A stretch of 64,000 bases of DNA from Paracholeplasma vituli (GTDB lineage Bacteria > Bacillota_I > Bacilli_A > Acholeplasmatales > UBA5453): positions 1-64,000 of the forward strand of contig NZ_JAOEGN010000001.1 in NCBI RefSeq assembly GCF_025446935.1. Reading direction: 5' to 3'. Below are positions 38,101-47,652 of this stretch, one piece after another. The position numbers and the translations under genes were made by a program. The notes below the pieces were generated by a model. It was not told the DNA's origin, ran no database searches, and saw only the letters and a program-made list of their open reading frames with translations. Positions within the stretch are counted from its first letter, which is position 1. Every line of letters begins with the position of its first letter.

Positions 38101-41100
38101 TGGTTTCAGGTTCTAAACGGTACACGACTAGTGGAATATCGCGGTCTCTCGAATCGAAGTATAGTGTGGTATTCACATAATCTGGATAGGCTTTCGATAC
38201 GTTTCCATAAACAACCACACGGTCACCTTTATAGAGTGGTAGGTCGTAACCTTCAATCATGAGTAAGCCAGTTTCATCTTCAAGAAAGGCGAAACTTGGT
38301 GTTCTGTATACAACTAAACCACTCACATAATAGAATCCATAATCACTGGATTTAAAATCTTCTACTGTGGTAATTTCAGGTTTCTTTAAGTGTGTTTCGT
38401 AAGTAAACGTTGAGCTTACTGAACCGATTGTAATCTCCATAGAAATCTTAATCGTTTGATCTGTATGTGCATAGGTAAAGTATTCATGCTCATAGTCATA
38501 ATACGAACCACCTTCTAAGAATGTGTACGTAATCTCTCCGCCTAAGTATGGGTGATAAGGGGTTAATTCAAATGGTTCATACGCTTCAAATTGATGTTCT
38601 CCATAGAGATTACTAAATACGGTATAAATCATTTGAACACGTTCTTCATCGCTGTATTCAGGTATTCTAACTTCGTTTCGTTCACCTGCATAATAGATGT
38701 AATACGCGCCATCATTGGATGCTAAATAACCTCTTAAAATGACTTCAAGACCCTGATACTGGAATAAACTTTCAAAGCCAGAATAGCTTGCCGGTTGAAT
38801 GACTACCGTGTGCGTTCCATCAAATAAAGCGAACTCACCATGGAATTCAATCGGTGCTGTATTGGTCATAAAGCCTCTGAGTTCAATAAATTCACCGATT
38901 GAGGCATGATCTAATTCATCCATACCGTAGCTTTCCACTACAGGAACTGGGTTATTTTCACTTAAAATAACGAGATAGTCGTCTTCATGATAATACCCAT
39001 AAGGCATACCTTGATAGGTATCTTTTGTGAGTAATATTTCGACCGTATCGCCATAGTTCATTTGAGCATTACCTTCGATATAAAGGTAATTCGTACCATC
39101 AAAAATAACATAAATGTCGTGATCCGGTTCAGCCAGTGTGATGAGCCCTGTAACGACACCACGTCCAGATTCTTCTAAGTTGTTAAACTCTAAAATGGTA
39201 AGCGGGTCGTGTGCATGAACCGTAATCGTTTTGTTATAACTTACTGTGTTTTCGCCCATATGAATGGTGGCTTCAAGGATGATTTCAACGGATTCTGTCA
39301 ATAAATTGAATCGTTGTTCAACTGGCTCATAGTAATCTAATAAAGATGCGGTTTCCATAAATTCAATCCAGGTTAAGAACCATGGGTCGGTATCCACAAA
39401 ACTAAATTCATCTTTAGAATAGAATGGCCCTGTAAATAGAGTATCTAAATAATCGATAATCATCGTTTCAACTGTGGACTGTTCTAATGGTAATATTTCA
39501 ACGCTTGTTAACGCAATTACCCAAGTGTCTGAGTAGGCGTGTAAAATACCGGTTACTTCCACGTATTTACCAATCGCTTGTGCATAAAGTGGGTAGTTGT
39601 AGTTTCTAGAAATGATGAGTGATTGATAATTGTCTAAGTCGATTAGCATCAATCCATTTTCTGAAGCTAAGATACCGGTAGTTTGAATCACTTTACCTTC
39701 ACTTTGAATGTTTAAGGTGCTGATTTCATCAATGGTGAGAATTTCAGGGGTTAGACTATCAAATGTATCTTCTGTAAGTAAGAGGTTTTGAACTCTCGCG
39801 AGCATTCTGATACCTCTAACGGTTGTTAAAATCGCGTCAAATTCGAGCGTATCCCCCATAACCAAGGTTTCATCATAATAAAGAACAAACATCGTTATAG
39901 TACCATCTGAAATGTAGAACCCATCCACGTTTTCGGATAGTAATACAATTTCACCACGGACTTTAACTTCTGTATAATCATCTAATCCCTTAACAAGTGC
40001 AAGCGATAATTCAGATTCAACTGAAATCCATTTCGCATATATCGTCGTACCATTGAGTGGCATGACGTCAAATTCAAATTCTGTTTCAAGTAAAATATCG
40101 CTATACCAACCTAAGAAAATGTAATCTGGTTTCGTTGGGTTAGCTGGTGGGTTGATTTCACTTAAATATGGCGCAACCAAATCCGCTAACGTAGACCCGC
40201 CATTTGTGTTAAATACGAGTGTGTAATCATTTGGTGTCCACTTCGCATATACTGTGATATTACCTAAAGGCATGACCCATGTGTTATACGCAGTTTCATA
40301 AGTGGCTTCTAAATACCAACCATCAAACGTGTATCCTAATTTTGTTGGATCTGTTGGTTTAGATACACTACTTTGATATGGCGCAACAATCGATTCGATC
40401 GTTGATCCCCCTAGTGTGTTGAAATGCAAGGACATCGATTCTGGCGTCCATTTCGCATAGAGTACCTTATTTTCAGAAGGCATGGTTGAAAATGTATACG
40501 CGACAGTTAAAAAGGTATCTGTAAACCAACCATTAAATGTGTAACCCATTTTGATTGGGTCTGTTGGTTTAGAAATCACACTTTCAAATTTCGCTGTGAT
40601 CGATTCAATCGATACGGCTGCGTTCGATTCAAAAGAAATTGTGAAAGACGAACGGCTATAGTAACGTTTGAGCACCAAAGACCCATCCGCTAAACTCGTA
40701 CCACTCACGTTACGGTTGGTGTGGGTTTGGTCTTCAATGAATCCATTTAGGGTTGGATTAGACGCGTTCGTTATCGATTCGGTTAAGGCTTGATGGGTGA
40801 TTGTCTGAGCTAGTACGTATAACCCATCTAAACCTTCAGTATAGATTTCGGTTTTAACATCGACCATAGCTGGAACCCAAACCGCTTCAAGGGTAAACGC
40901 CCCTTGAACTAAGGTATCGAAATTATAGTTTGTAGATTCACCCAGCTTCTTCCAACCATTAAAGGTATAGCCTACTTTGGTTGGCGGGGTTGGTAGTGTA
41001 ACTTTTGAATTCTTATAAATCGTTTGGTTCGAGATATTTGAACCACCTTTAGAATCAAAGGTGATTGTATATTGAGGAATCGCTTCCCAAAGCGCTTTTA

Positions 41101-41758
41101 CAGTTATGTTTGAACTCCCCATCGTGGTTGGGTTCGACTCATAACCCAAAAAGGTATACCCCACTCTACTGAGAGTAGGTAGTGTGATTGTATCTTCATA
41201 TTTTACGGCTAGATCAGACACCGTATCGCCACCATTTTCATCAATGATGACACTGTATGTGTTACGTTCATAATACGCTTTTAAGGTGAGTTCACCGGTT
41301 GTCGGGATGACACCAGAACTCACATTTGAAGCGTTTCCTGTTTGATACGTAAAGCCTGTATAGTTCTTCGTTTCAATCGAAACCGAAGCCCCTACGACGG
41401 TATCTTTGTCTTCAGTTTCAAATAAAACGAAGGATCCTGTAAGTGATTCGTGATAGTGTTCAATGTGATAGATGGCATCGTTAGGTGTCCATTTCGCATA
41501 AATGGTAAATACCCAGTTCGTTCGATTCGTAAGTGGATCGAATGCTTGAGTCAATGTTTCATCTGTATACCAACCAGCAAATTCGTAACCGGATTTGGTG
41601 GTGGTAGGCATACCCTCTCTTAGTTGTGTGATTGAGGTAACAGCTTTAATGGTCGACCCACTATTGGTTTCAAAGGTGACTTCGACTTTTTGATTTGGCT
41701 GACAACCTACTAACACGAAAAAAATCATCAATACTACAAAATACAATGATTTTCTCAC
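35108..41758 (-). CDS. Giant modular surface lipoprotein (2216 residues) with InlB-type repeats and OB-like modules
   Basis: Lipoprotein signal with lipobox LVGC (cysteine 19), so anchored outside the cell. Residues 25-580 hold six InlB B-repeats (Flg_new type; each has a GYxFxGW core and ends YAKW or AVW), at about 25-91, 168-224, 230-295, 371-437, 442-508 and 511-577. Two MucBP-like modules (about 97-167 and 301-370) are inserted among them. The remaining 1600 residues are a chain of OB-like modules (key residues VxGxI, DGT or DDTG, VxVxG) alternating with Ig-like spacers; the repeats differ strongly. No enzyme domain or sortase signal is seen. Start is GTG with AGAAGG eight bases before; TATAAT at 41812-41817. 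Adhesion or surface-layer function is an inference. Confidence 0.88.
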   Translation of the reverse strand: MRKSLYFVVLMIFFVLVGCQPNQKVEVTFETNSGSTIKAVTSITQLREGMPTTTKSGYEFAGWYTDETLTQAFDPLTNRTNWVFTIYAKWTPNDAIYHIEHYHESLTGSFVLFETEDKDTVVGASVSIETKNYTGFTYQTGNASNVSSGVIPTTGELTLKAYYERNTYSVIIDENGGDTVSDLAVKYEDTITLPTLSRVGYTFLGYESNPTTMGSSNITVKALWEAIPQYTITFDSKGGSNISNQTIYKNSKVTLPTPPTKVGYTFNGWKKLGESTNYNFDTLVQGAFTLEAVWVPAMVDVKTEIYTEGLDGLYVLAQTITHQALTESITNASNPTLNGFIEDQTHTNRNVSGTSLADGSLVLKRYYSRSSFTISFESNAAVSIESITAKFESVISKPTDPIKMGYTFNGWFTDTFLTVAYTFSTMPSENKVLYAKWTPESMSLHFNTLGGSTIESIVAPYQSSVSKPTDPTKLGYTFDGWYLEATYETAYNTWVMPLGNITVYAKWTPNDYTLVFNTNGGSTLADLVAPYLSEINPPANPTKPDYIFLGWYSDILLETEFEFDVMPLNGTTIYAKWISVESELSLALVKGLDDYTEVKVRGEIVLLSENVDGFYISDGTITMFVLYYDETLVMGDTLEFDAILTTVRGIRMLARVQNLLLTEDTFDSLTPEILTIDEISTLNIQSEGKVIQTTGILASENGLMLIDLDNYQSLIISRNYNYPLYAQAIGKYVEVTGILHAYSDTWVIALTSVEILPLEQSTVETMIIDYLDTLFTGPFYSKDEFSFVDTDPWFLTWIEFMETASLLDYYEPVEQRFNLLTESVEIILEATIHMGENTVSYNKTITVHAHDPLTILEFNNLEESGRGVVTGLITLAEPDHDIYVIFDGTNYLYIEGNAQMNYGDTVEILLTKDTYQGMPYGYYHEDDYLVILSENNPVPVVESYGMDELDHASIGEFIELRGFMTNTAPIEFHGEFALFDGTHTVVIQPASYSGFESLFQYQGLEVILRGYLASNDGAYYIYYAGERNEVRIPEYSDEERVQMIYTVFSNLYGEHQFEAYEPFELTPYHPYLGGEITYTFLEGGSYYDYEHEYFTYAHTDQTIKISMEITIGSVSSTFTYETHLKKPEITTVEDFKSSDYGFYYVSGLVVYRTPSFAFLEDETGLLMIEGYDLPLYKGDRVVVYGNVSKAYPDYVNTTLYFDSRDRDIPLVVYRLEPETNVEMTSTLMTWEDILTWRSNMGVVYHRYFEISGYLTASGDEYYLTFGNQVLTIYAVDWYTQNKLIPHLNQYVTIKLLTTRHDGSGFEYLYLGNEGDIETMNYSESEMNQLINEWIDALWALPLNGNQQLRTMKQPQSTTITYEMAEGYETYIDFDFSFVKPVNEPTEVHVIATYTLGETVYTHPVTVLIIPTSGATYLSIMDAKASIGQKVTIEGNVMVNFPYDSNYSGSILFDGSDYVLVKYPKGTYLYGTSNIGYKLTATGIMRYEQDRYTFEIQSSLVSYQTFDFGSLDVWFSLETLYTTDHTLDTYLGKFAEIEGYLTYDNAYYYLTRDGMTIRLETFYDTDYFLYPLTGLKVRVKGFVIGRAQDGSDNISLAVSHYAYIYSENSIELAETDILTVLDKIADQMVGNRYDEPYIPGEYISFTTYQTVLPDATITYEPVVAPKESTVDMYDSYWIYMGDYEDQIIDVLLTVSYNGESVSRIFRIELIGLTPTSLDALFDPTLPFEDITLIATVLYEGFDFSYYEIDGDVYYYNGYIGGYSEIGTIVLINGKKSTLDGVTNYSYNVITSTLFDNEIPNYSVIQLDIEDILNINLSTQDIRKNAILVMGKLGYDPYSDYFTLTDDLGHMIYIRHHIEDEYETKNDDRDGTNFLHRYLDDYIIIELFYPNMYTQYDQVLMDFLGGKDAVMLPEWTIEEELDIVESIIKTRYDGKTYMSGESLDLPHYNEIHDIELTYTKKNSLDTGIYLETYYSWALWVEQETSVDVTVTMKIYNPLTQLDETRSFDITLVIQPIEISTIVEILYGVTGDTYVFEGIVEAIDPTTFMIIKDDTGRIYIELNSNRDLPTLSIGDEVRILGLRNLYDYEDYIPVISEIYDLQILSTGHIVNPVYIPTTMADILAIDYLLPDVYNQTVSITGTVIFTGNSWYPSYDLVIDDDYSSTYSIQLIGQDYDTFNAYMDPLVGQTMTIEGYLIGFTYIYDLFDWKVVVINSTVIS

Positions 41759-41970
41759 TGGATTGCCTTCTTTCTCCCTATTCGATTGTAAGGAATGGTG
41801 TTTTCACCTTCATTATATCATCGTTCATTTTAAGTAAACCCTTTAGGAGGAACATTTTTCCTATTTATAACAAAATGAAGGGATTTTTGTCAATTATTGA
41901 TATAAACAGGCCAGTTTTCAATATAAATAACATCAGTTTTGGTTTCGATGGTCCATATTCAGTTCGATTT

Positions 41971-42010
41971 GTGAAAAAAACGATACTGGATTAGTCCAAT
42001 ATCGTTTGTA
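41971..42010 (-). terminator. Terminator of pflB-pflA
   Basis: Minus strand AAACGATA..TTGGA / TCCAG..TATCGTTT, about 13 pairs with CTAA loop and one mismatch, followed by TTTTTTT. The 212 bases between it and the giant lipoprotein gene hold only that gene's promoter region; the open frame on the plus strand there is not a convincing gene. Confidence 0.82.
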
Positions 42011-42016
42011 AGTTAA

Positions 42017-42757
42017 TTATTTCTTGTAAATGTACGCAGTCTTTAGAATATCATGTGCTTCATAGATTTCTTCTTTAGACGGTTCTTTCAAATCTTTGAG
42101 TTCATAGTCAAACCCAAGGGTTTTCCATTTCGATATCCCTTTGGTGTGGTAAGGTAGTATATCAATTTGTTTAACATTTGAAAGGGTATCTAAGAATTCC
42201 CTTAGAGCGAATAATTGTTTTTGTGTACCTGTAATCCCAGGTAATAAGACATGTCTGATATAGACTGTTTTATCAATCGCATTCAAATACTTCGCGAAAG
42301 CTAAAATATTTTTATTAGAAGCACCGACTAAGGTTTGGTGAGCCGATTCATCCATGTGTTTGATATCTAAAAGCACTAAGTCTGTATACTGCATGAGGAT
42401 ATCCATTTTCTCCGTGTTATTTGGATTAAATGTCCCCCCCGCAGTATCGATTGCGGTATGGATATTATGGGATTTGAATAATTTAAACAGTTCAATCAAT
42501 ACGTCAATTTGTAAGAGGGGTTCACCACCGGAAACGGTGATTCCACCATGCTTATAAAAGGACTTGTATCGATTGAAATCAGCAAATATTTCTTCAGGCG
42601 TTTTGATTTTGTTGATTGCTGTATCCCAGGTATCTCGGTTATGACAAAATTGGCATTTAAATGGACAACCTTGAAGAAACAAAACATAACGAATGCCAGG
42701 ACCATCAAAAGCGCCCATGGTTTCAATCGAATGAACGTTTAAATTAGATGGTTTCAT
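42017..42757 (-). CDS. pflA: Pyruvate formate-lyase activating enzyme
   Basis: Radical SAM enzyme that makes the glycyl radical on PFL. The cluster motif is [10 protein letters not shown] (about 31-40), followed by the family [13 protein letters not shown]. At 246 residues the length is typical. The ATG at 42757 gives the family start [12 protein letters not shown]; it overlaps the end of pflB by 14 bases, and no strong ribosome site is present, so coupling to pflB is likely. Its electron donor could be the flavodoxin at 30720. Confidence 0.95.
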   Translation of the reverse strand: MKPSNLNVHSIETMGAFDGPGIRYVLFLQGCPFKCQFCHNRDTWDTAINKIKTPEEIFADFNRYKSFYKHGGITVSGGEPLLQIDVLIELFKLFKSHNIHTAIDTAGGTFNPNNTEKMDILMQYTDLVLLDIKHMDESAHQTLVGASNKNILAFAKYLNAIDKTVYIRHVLLPGITGTQKQLFALREFLDTLSNVKQIDILPYHTKGISKWKTLGFDYELKDLKEPSKEEIYEAHDILKTAYIYKK

Positions 42758-45002
42758 GGAACGTTCTCGCAATAACGTCGAGTTTTTGTTCCTTCGTGAG
42801 TAAGCTGAAGTTTACAGCATATCCAGATACACGAATGGTTAGGTTCGGATATAAAGCTGGATTATTCATCGCTTCAATCAGCTTTTCTCTGAGTAGAACG
42901 TTGACATTTAAATGGTATCCACCGGATAGGAAGTATCCATCTAGAATGGAAACTAAGTTTTCACTCTTGATATCGGTTCTCATGACGTTTTCGAAGTCAT
43001 AGGATTCTTCTTTTCCGAGGGCTTGTGGGACAATCGTAAAGGTGTTAGAAATCCCATCAGCACAAGACTCACATGGAATCTTAGCCACACTCATTAAGGA
43101 TTTTAACGCGCCTGATTTATCTCTACCATGCATTGGGTTCGCACCTGGAGCGAACGGTGTACCTTTTCTTCTACCATCTGGGGTGTTACCGGTCTTTTTA
43201 CCATAAACAACGTTTGAGGTAATGGTTAATACAGACATTGTAGGAACACTCTTACGGTATGTAGGGTGTTTTCTGATTTTATTCATGAAGTTATGGACAA
43301 GTTCAACAGCGATGTCATCGACACGGTCGTCGTTGTTGCCATACATTGGGAAGTCGCCTTCGGTTTCGAAATCGACGATTAAGCCATTGGTTTCATCGTA
43401 GATTGGTTTAACTTTCGCATACTTAATAGCAGATAAGGAGTCAGCTACAACAGATAATCCAGCCATACCGGTTGCGAAATTACGAACAACATCTCTGTCA
43501 TGTAATGCCATTTCGAACGCTTCATAAGCATATTTATCGTGCATGTAGTGAATGATATTTAATGTATTCACATAGACTTCTGCTAACCAGTCTAAAGTCT
43601 TGTCGTATTGTGCCATAACAGTATCGTAATCGAGGACTTCACCTTGATATACTGGAGTCTTAGGCGCTACTTGTTTACCTGAGATTTCGTCTTTACCACC
43701 ATTTAAGGAGTATAATAAGGCTTTCGCAACGTTCGCACGCGCACCGAAGAATTGCATTTCTTTACCAATGGTCATAGGCGATACGCAGCACGCAATCGCG
43801 TAGTCATCGGTATGTTCCGGACGCATGATTTCATCGTTTTCATATTGAATCGAGGACGTATCAATGGATACTTTCGCAGCGAATTTTTTGAAGTTTTCAG
43901 GGAGTCTATCAGACCATAATACCGTTAAGTTCGGTTCTGCAGACGTACCTAGGTTATATAAAGTTTGTAAGTATCTAAATGTGGTTTTGGTTACGAAGCT
44001 TCTGCCGTCATCGCACATACCGGCTAAAACTTCAGTTACCCAGGTTGGGTCTCCTGTGAATAATTCGTTGTATTCTGGAGTTCTTGCGAAACGAACCATT
44101 CTGAGTTTTAAGATGAAATGATCCACTAATTCTTGGGCTTCGACTTCAGTTAATACACCGTTCTTAATATCTCTTTCAATGTAGATGTCTAAGAAGGTTG
44201 CGGTTCTACCTAAGGACATCGCCGCACCATTTTGTTCTTTAACCGCACCAAGGTATCCAAAGTATAACCATTGGATTGCTTCTTGAGCGGTTTCTGCTGG
44301 ACGGGATAAATCGAATCCGTAGATTTCGCCTAATTTTTTAAGTCTTTCTAATGCGTTGATTTGTTCTGTGGTTTCTTCAATGGCACGAATGGTTTCTTCG
44401 GTCATTGGATAAACCCAAGTTTTCTTTTCTTTTTGTTTTTCTTCAATGAGGAAATCTATCCCGTATAAAGCAACTCTTCTGTAATCACCGATGATACGGC
44501 CACGACCGTAAGCATCTGGTAACCCCGTAACAACACCAGATGAGCGGACAGCACGGATTTCGTCGTTATAAACGTCGAAAACGCCTTGGTTATGTGTCTT
44601 ACGGTATTCATTAAAGATGTGAACTAATTCTGGATTGATATGGAAACCGTACGATTCCGCAGCTTTAGCTGCTACTTGAATCCCACCATAAGGGAAGAAT
44701 GCACGTTTTAAAGGTTTGTCTGTTTGTAAACCGACAATCTTTTCTAAGCTCTTATCAATATAGCCAGGACCATGAGATACAATGCTTGATACCACATCGG
44801 TATCACACTCTAATACCCCACCATTTTCTTTTTCTTGTCTCAATAAATCAATGAACATGTTATTGAGTTTGGTGGATGCTTCTGTAGGACCTACTAAAAA
44901 TGATTCATCCCCTAAATACTCGTCGAAATTTTCGACGATAAAGTCACGGACATTGACGCTTTCTGCCCAATTACCGAGTTTAAAACCTTCCCATTTCTTC
45001 AT
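42744..45002 (-). CDS. pflB: Formate C-acetyltransferase (pyruvate formate-lyase)
   Basis: Splits pyruvate with CoA to acetyl-CoA and formate under anaerobic conditions. The active cysteine pair is in IACCVSPM, and the radical glycine lies in RVSGYAVNF close to the C-terminus. Length 752 is typical. The start at 45002 follows AGGAGG; the longer upstream frame is not used. Upstream are a -10 TATAAT (45054-45059) with a poor -35 and two CcpA-box-like sites, which suggests that a regulator helps the polymerase. Confidence 0.97.
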   Translation of the reverse strand: MKKWEGFKLGNWAESVNVRDFIVENFDEYLGDESFLVGPTEASTKLNNMFIDLLRQEKENGGVLECDTDVVSSIVSHGPGYIDKSLEKIVGLQTDKPLKRAFFPYGGIQVAAKAAESYGFHINPELVHIFNEYRKTHNQGVFDVYNDEIRAVRSSGVVTGLPDAYGRGRIIGDYRRVALYGIDFLIEEKQKEKKTWVYPMTEETIRAIEETTEQINALERLKKLGEIYGFDLSRPAETAQEAIQWLYFGYLGAVKEQNGAAMSLGRTATFLDIYIERDIKNGVLTEVEAQELVDHFILKLRMVRFARTPEYNELFTGDPTWVTEVLAGMCDDGRSFVTKTTFRYLQTLYNLGTSAEPNLTVLWSDRLPENFKKFAAKVSIDTSSIQYENDEIMRPEHTDDYAIACCVSPMTIGKEMQFFGARANVAKALLYSLNGGKDEISGKQVAPKTPVYQGEVLDYDTVMAQYDKTLDWLAEVYVNTLNIIHYMHDKYAYEAFEMALHDRDVVRNFATGMAGLSVVADSLSAIKYAKVKPIYDETNGLIVDFETEGDFPMYGNNDDRVDDIAVELVHNFMNKIRKHPTYRKSVPTMSVLTITSNVVYGKKTGNTPDGRRKGTPFAPGANPMHGRDKSGALKSLMSVAKIPCESCADGISNTFTIVPQALGKEESYDFENVMRTDIKSENLVSILDGYFLSGGYHLNVNVLLREKLIEAMNNPALYPNLTIRVSGYAVNFSLLTKEQKLDVIARTFHETI

Positions 45003-45053
45003 GAGATTCCTCCTATAAAAGTATTCTTTTTTATTATCGTTTGCGACAAGGCC

Positions 45054-45059
45054 ATTATA
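45054..45059 (-). promoter_or_regulatory. -10 element of pflB
   Basis: Minus strand TATAAT, 51 bases before the pflB ATG. No good -35 hexamer is seen at 16-18 bases, as often found at activated promoters. Confidence 0.55.
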
Positions 45060-45094
45060 TCGAGATTTCAACTGAAATGCATTCGTTTCTATAA

Positions 45095-45108
45095 TGAAAA
45101 CGTTTTTG
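45095..45108. promoter_or_regulatory. CcpA-box-like site 1 (cre) before pflB
   Basis: TGAAAACGTTTTTG, 12 of 14 positions palindromic to TGAAAACGTTTTCA. Centre is about 55 bases upstream of the expected pflB transcription start. Confidence 0.55.
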
Positions 45109-45125
45109 AGAAAAAGGCTTAGTTA

Positions 45126-45139
45126 TGATAACGTTATCA
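45126..45139. promoter_or_regulatory. CcpA-box-like site 2 (cre) before pflB
   Basis: TGATAACGTTATCA is a perfect 14-base palindrome and fits the cre pattern TGWNANCGNTNWCA at every position. It is centred 31 bases (about three helical turns) from site 1. It could also serve the divergent reductase gene at 45287. Confidence 0.65.
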
Positions 45140-45286
45140 CTCTTGTTGTAGTTTGAAAATACTCTAAATAAGATTACCGATTTATTAAATGTACACGATG
45201 AAAACAATTACTTTGATATTCAATACATTCACCTATTCTCTTATTGAATATTTGGTGTTATACTAATCCGTATGTGAGGTCTTATT

Positions 45287-46234
45287 ATGTTAGATACTAT
45301 TATTATTGGTGCCGGTCCAGCTGGATTATACGCAGCTACCTTGGCGGGCATGCACAAATTGAATGCTTGTTTGATTGAATCCGCTTTTGAATATGGTGGT
45401 ACTTTAAACCTCTATAAACAAAAGATGGTTTACGATATGCCGGGATACAGTAAAATATCTGCTGGTGAACTCATTCAAAACCTTTACAATCAATACAGTG
45501 AGTACCAAGAATCTGTACCACTATATCTTAATACCAAAGCCATTTCAATTGATTATGTAGATGATCATTATGTTCTAGAAACAACGCGTGGGATTTTCAA
45601 AACCAAAACCATTTTACTCGCAAACGGTGGGGGTACATTTGAACCCCGTTTATTAGAAGTACCTAATGCAGATTCTATGAGCAATATTTACTATAATGTC
45701 AAAAATATTTCAGACTTTAAGGACCAAGAACTGATTGTCCTAGGTGGTGGAGATTCCGCTGTCGATTGGTCTCTAACCCTTGCTGAGGTTGCGAAAAAAG
45801 TAACCCTCATTCATAGACGTAATGACTTTAGAGCTCACGAATACAGTGTTGAGAAAATGAAGTCTATTGGGTCTATATTGACACCTTACATACCTGTTGG
45901 TTTTTTAGGGTATGATCGTGTTGAGTATTTAACCATTAAACATGTTGAAAACGAGTCTATTATGGATGTGAAATGTGACGCATTATTCGTATTTTATGGA
46001 TCCAGTCCAGCCAAACACAATCTATCAGAATGGGGATTTGAATTAGACAAAGGATTAATCAAAGTGTCATCTAATATGGAAACCACTAGAAAAGGGATTT
46101 TCGCAGTAGGAAACAGTGTCATTTATCATGGTAAGAAAAAGATGATTTCGACTGGCTTAGGTGAAGCTGCTACGGCAATATCAACCATTGGAGCATTACT
46201 ATTTCCAGAGAAAACCCAAGGTTATAAACACTAA
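45287..46234 (+). CDS. Ferredoxin/flavodoxin-NADP reductase, thioredoxin-reductase-like type
   Basis: A 315-residue FAD/NADP protein. FAD motif IIGAGPAGLYAATLAG is at residues 5-20, the NADP motif VLGGGDSAVDWSL near 149-161, and the C-terminal FAVGNS segment is present. The CxxC redox pair of thioredoxin reductase is missing, which places it with the YumC-type (FNR2) reductases. It would exchange electrons between NADPH and ferredoxin or flavodoxin. It is divergent from pflB, with 284 bases between that hold the two cre-like sites. A TATACT lies 17 bases before the start. Confidence 0.9.
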   Translation: MLDTIIIGAGPAGLYAATLAGMHKLNACLIESAFEYGGTLNLYKQKMVYDMPGYSKISAGELIQNLYNQYSEYQESVPLYLNTKAISIDYVDDHYVLETTRGIFKTKTILLANGGGTFEPRLLEVPNADSMSNIYYNVKNISDFKDQELIVLGGGDSAVDWSLTLAEVAKKVTLIHRRNDFRAHEYSVEKMKSIGSILTPYIPVGFLGYDRVEYLTIKHVENESIMDVKCDALFVFYGSSPAKHNLSEWGFELDKGLIKVSSNMETTRKGIFAVGNSVIYHGKKKMISTGLGEAATAISTIGALLFPEKTQGYKH

Positions 46235-46299
46235 ACTATTTCGATTAATAAAAAAGTCATTATGGTCTATTTGTGATATGATGTTAATAGGTGATGAGG

Positions 46300-47079
46300 A
46301 TGATTGTAACAACTGGATTCTTAACCAAAATAAGAACATTTCTCAAGCAAATTGATTACCCCTATGGGGATCGTTATTATCCAGATATAATTGACAGGTT
46401 AGTAACTGAACTTCTACCCAATGGATCAGATATCGAAATGATTGCTGATTTATTGTCTGGTTATCGATATGTGAAGAACCGAGAGAAGAAAATATTAAAG
46501 GTATACAATACCCCAAAGTACTTATCTCGTTTGCTCTCTATCGAACCTTCTTCATTTTCTCCAACATTTACCAAGTACACCAAAAATTATGACCAAGTTG
46601 TGGTTACCAATGCATTATCAGGTGCATTTAGAATCCTCAAAACCTTCCAAGTATATTCAACTCAAGATGATCGCGTAACCAGTATTAATAAAGATAAAGC
46701 CTACTTCACACAAGATTTTAATTCTTATAAACTTAAAACCTTTGTTAGACAAGTTGAACTTTACCGATATGACGAAAAAATCATGAAGTTTAGTTTGGAT
46801 TATTTCATGAAAAAATATCGTTATAAACCGATAGAAATGACCAACAACTATTCACTTGAACAGGATGGTAGTGTCTTTAAAGCTTATACCATTAATCTTG
46901 AACAAGAAAAAATCCTGATTGGTACATTTGAGTTTAAGGTGCTTAAAACAACCTATGTCCATGGCTTATCCTTAATAAAAATCATGGATGAACAGTACCA
47001 TGACATGCTTGTGATGCTTGGTTTAGGTATGTTATATTCCATTATGTATTCAGAAAACTCTAGACGTTCTAGTAACTAA
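46300..47079 (+). CDS. Protein of unknown function
   Basis: I do not recognise this 259-residue protein. It is soluble in appearance, tyrosine- and lysine-rich, with a possible weak hydrophobic helix near the C-terminus (about 236-250). Residues 100-240 look like a beta-rich domain. It begins at the ATG at 46300, which has AGGTG six bases upstream; earlier GTG and ATG codons overlap that site. It follows the reductase gene by 65 bases on the same strand and shares the two-way terminator at 47090-47130. Confidence 0.6.
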   Translation: MIVTTGFLTKIRTFLKQIDYPYGDRYYPDIIDRLVTELLPNGSDIEMIADLLSGYRYVKNREKKILKVYNTPKYLSRLLSIEPSSFSPTFTKYTKNYDQVVVTNALSGAFRILKTFQVYSTQDDRVTSINKDKAYFTQDFNSYKLKTFVRQVELYRYDEKIMKFSLDYFMKKYRYKPIEMTNNYSLEQDGSVFKAYTINLEQEKILIGTFEFKVLKTTYVHGLSLIKIMDEQYHDMLVMLGLGMLYSIMYSENSRRSSN

Positions 47080-47089
47080 ATTTATCCAA

Positions 47090-47130
47090 AAGAAAAGTCG
47101 TTTGCTTTTACAGCTTACGACTTGTTTTTT
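47090..47130. terminator. Bidirectional terminator
   Basis: AAGTCGT / ACGACTT stem with inner GC pairs. On the plus strand it is followed by GTTTTTTT (ends the unknown gene at 46300), and on the minus strand by TTCTTTT (ends the zinc-ribbon gene, whose stop codon lies inside the stem). Confidence 0.8.
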
Positions 47131-47465
47131 TGTGTTTTATTAATGTATACTACTTCATTACAATGACTACAAGTATAGGTATACTCATATTTATATAAGA
47201 ATACAAACTGACGATTTCTGATTTCTTCTTCTTGACTCAATAACATCTTATCCGTACAATCCATGTGCTTCTTACATTTCTTACAAACGGGTTGTTCTGT
47301 TTTTTGAAAATATGTGACCATGAATGAAGTGATTACTCCGATGATTACCAATAACCCTAGTAAAACGAATATGGGAAACTCCAATAGAATATGGAGTACT
47401 CCGAGGAGTAAAATCGCTATCGTTCCAGCGATAATGGTATTTGTAGATTTATTATTAAGTCTCAT
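47115..47465 (-). CDS. Small membrane protein with zinc-ribbon-like tail
   Basis: A 116-residue protein with two hydrophobic helices (about 11-30 and 33-52) and a cytosolic tail with CKKCKKHMDC and a later CSHC, so two cysteine pairs that may bind zinc. The segment KMLLSQEEEIRNRQFVFLYKYEYTYTC (key residues LLSQ..E.R...FVF.YKYE..Y.C) is shared with the protein at 58940-59281, so they are paralogues. Family not recognised. Promoter: TTGATT (47525-47530), 16-base spacer, TATAAT (47503-47508). Confidence 0.75.
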   Translation of the reverse strand: MRLNNKSTNTIIAGTIAILLLGVLHILLEFPIFVLLGLLVIIGVITSFMVTYFQKTEQPVCKKCKKHMDCTDKMLLSQEEEIRNRQFVFLYKYEYTYTCSHCNEVVYINKTQKNKS

Positions 47466-47652
47466 AGGAAAAACCTCTTTCTTACTTTTTACGACATTTT
47501 AAATTATATCACGCCAAATTAAATAATCAACCCTGAAGTCTATCTATGTAATACTATGGGATTTTGGTAAATTATGATTGATTTTAGCGTCATTATTTAG
47601 TCCAATTGGCACTCACCCAATATACGTATAATTGATTGGCTTTATTGGCAGT

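Noticed and set aside
41695-41994. Open frame of 99 codons on the plus strand before pflA
   Set aside because: Overlaps the start of the giant lipoprotein gene and the pfl terminator; no ribosome site.
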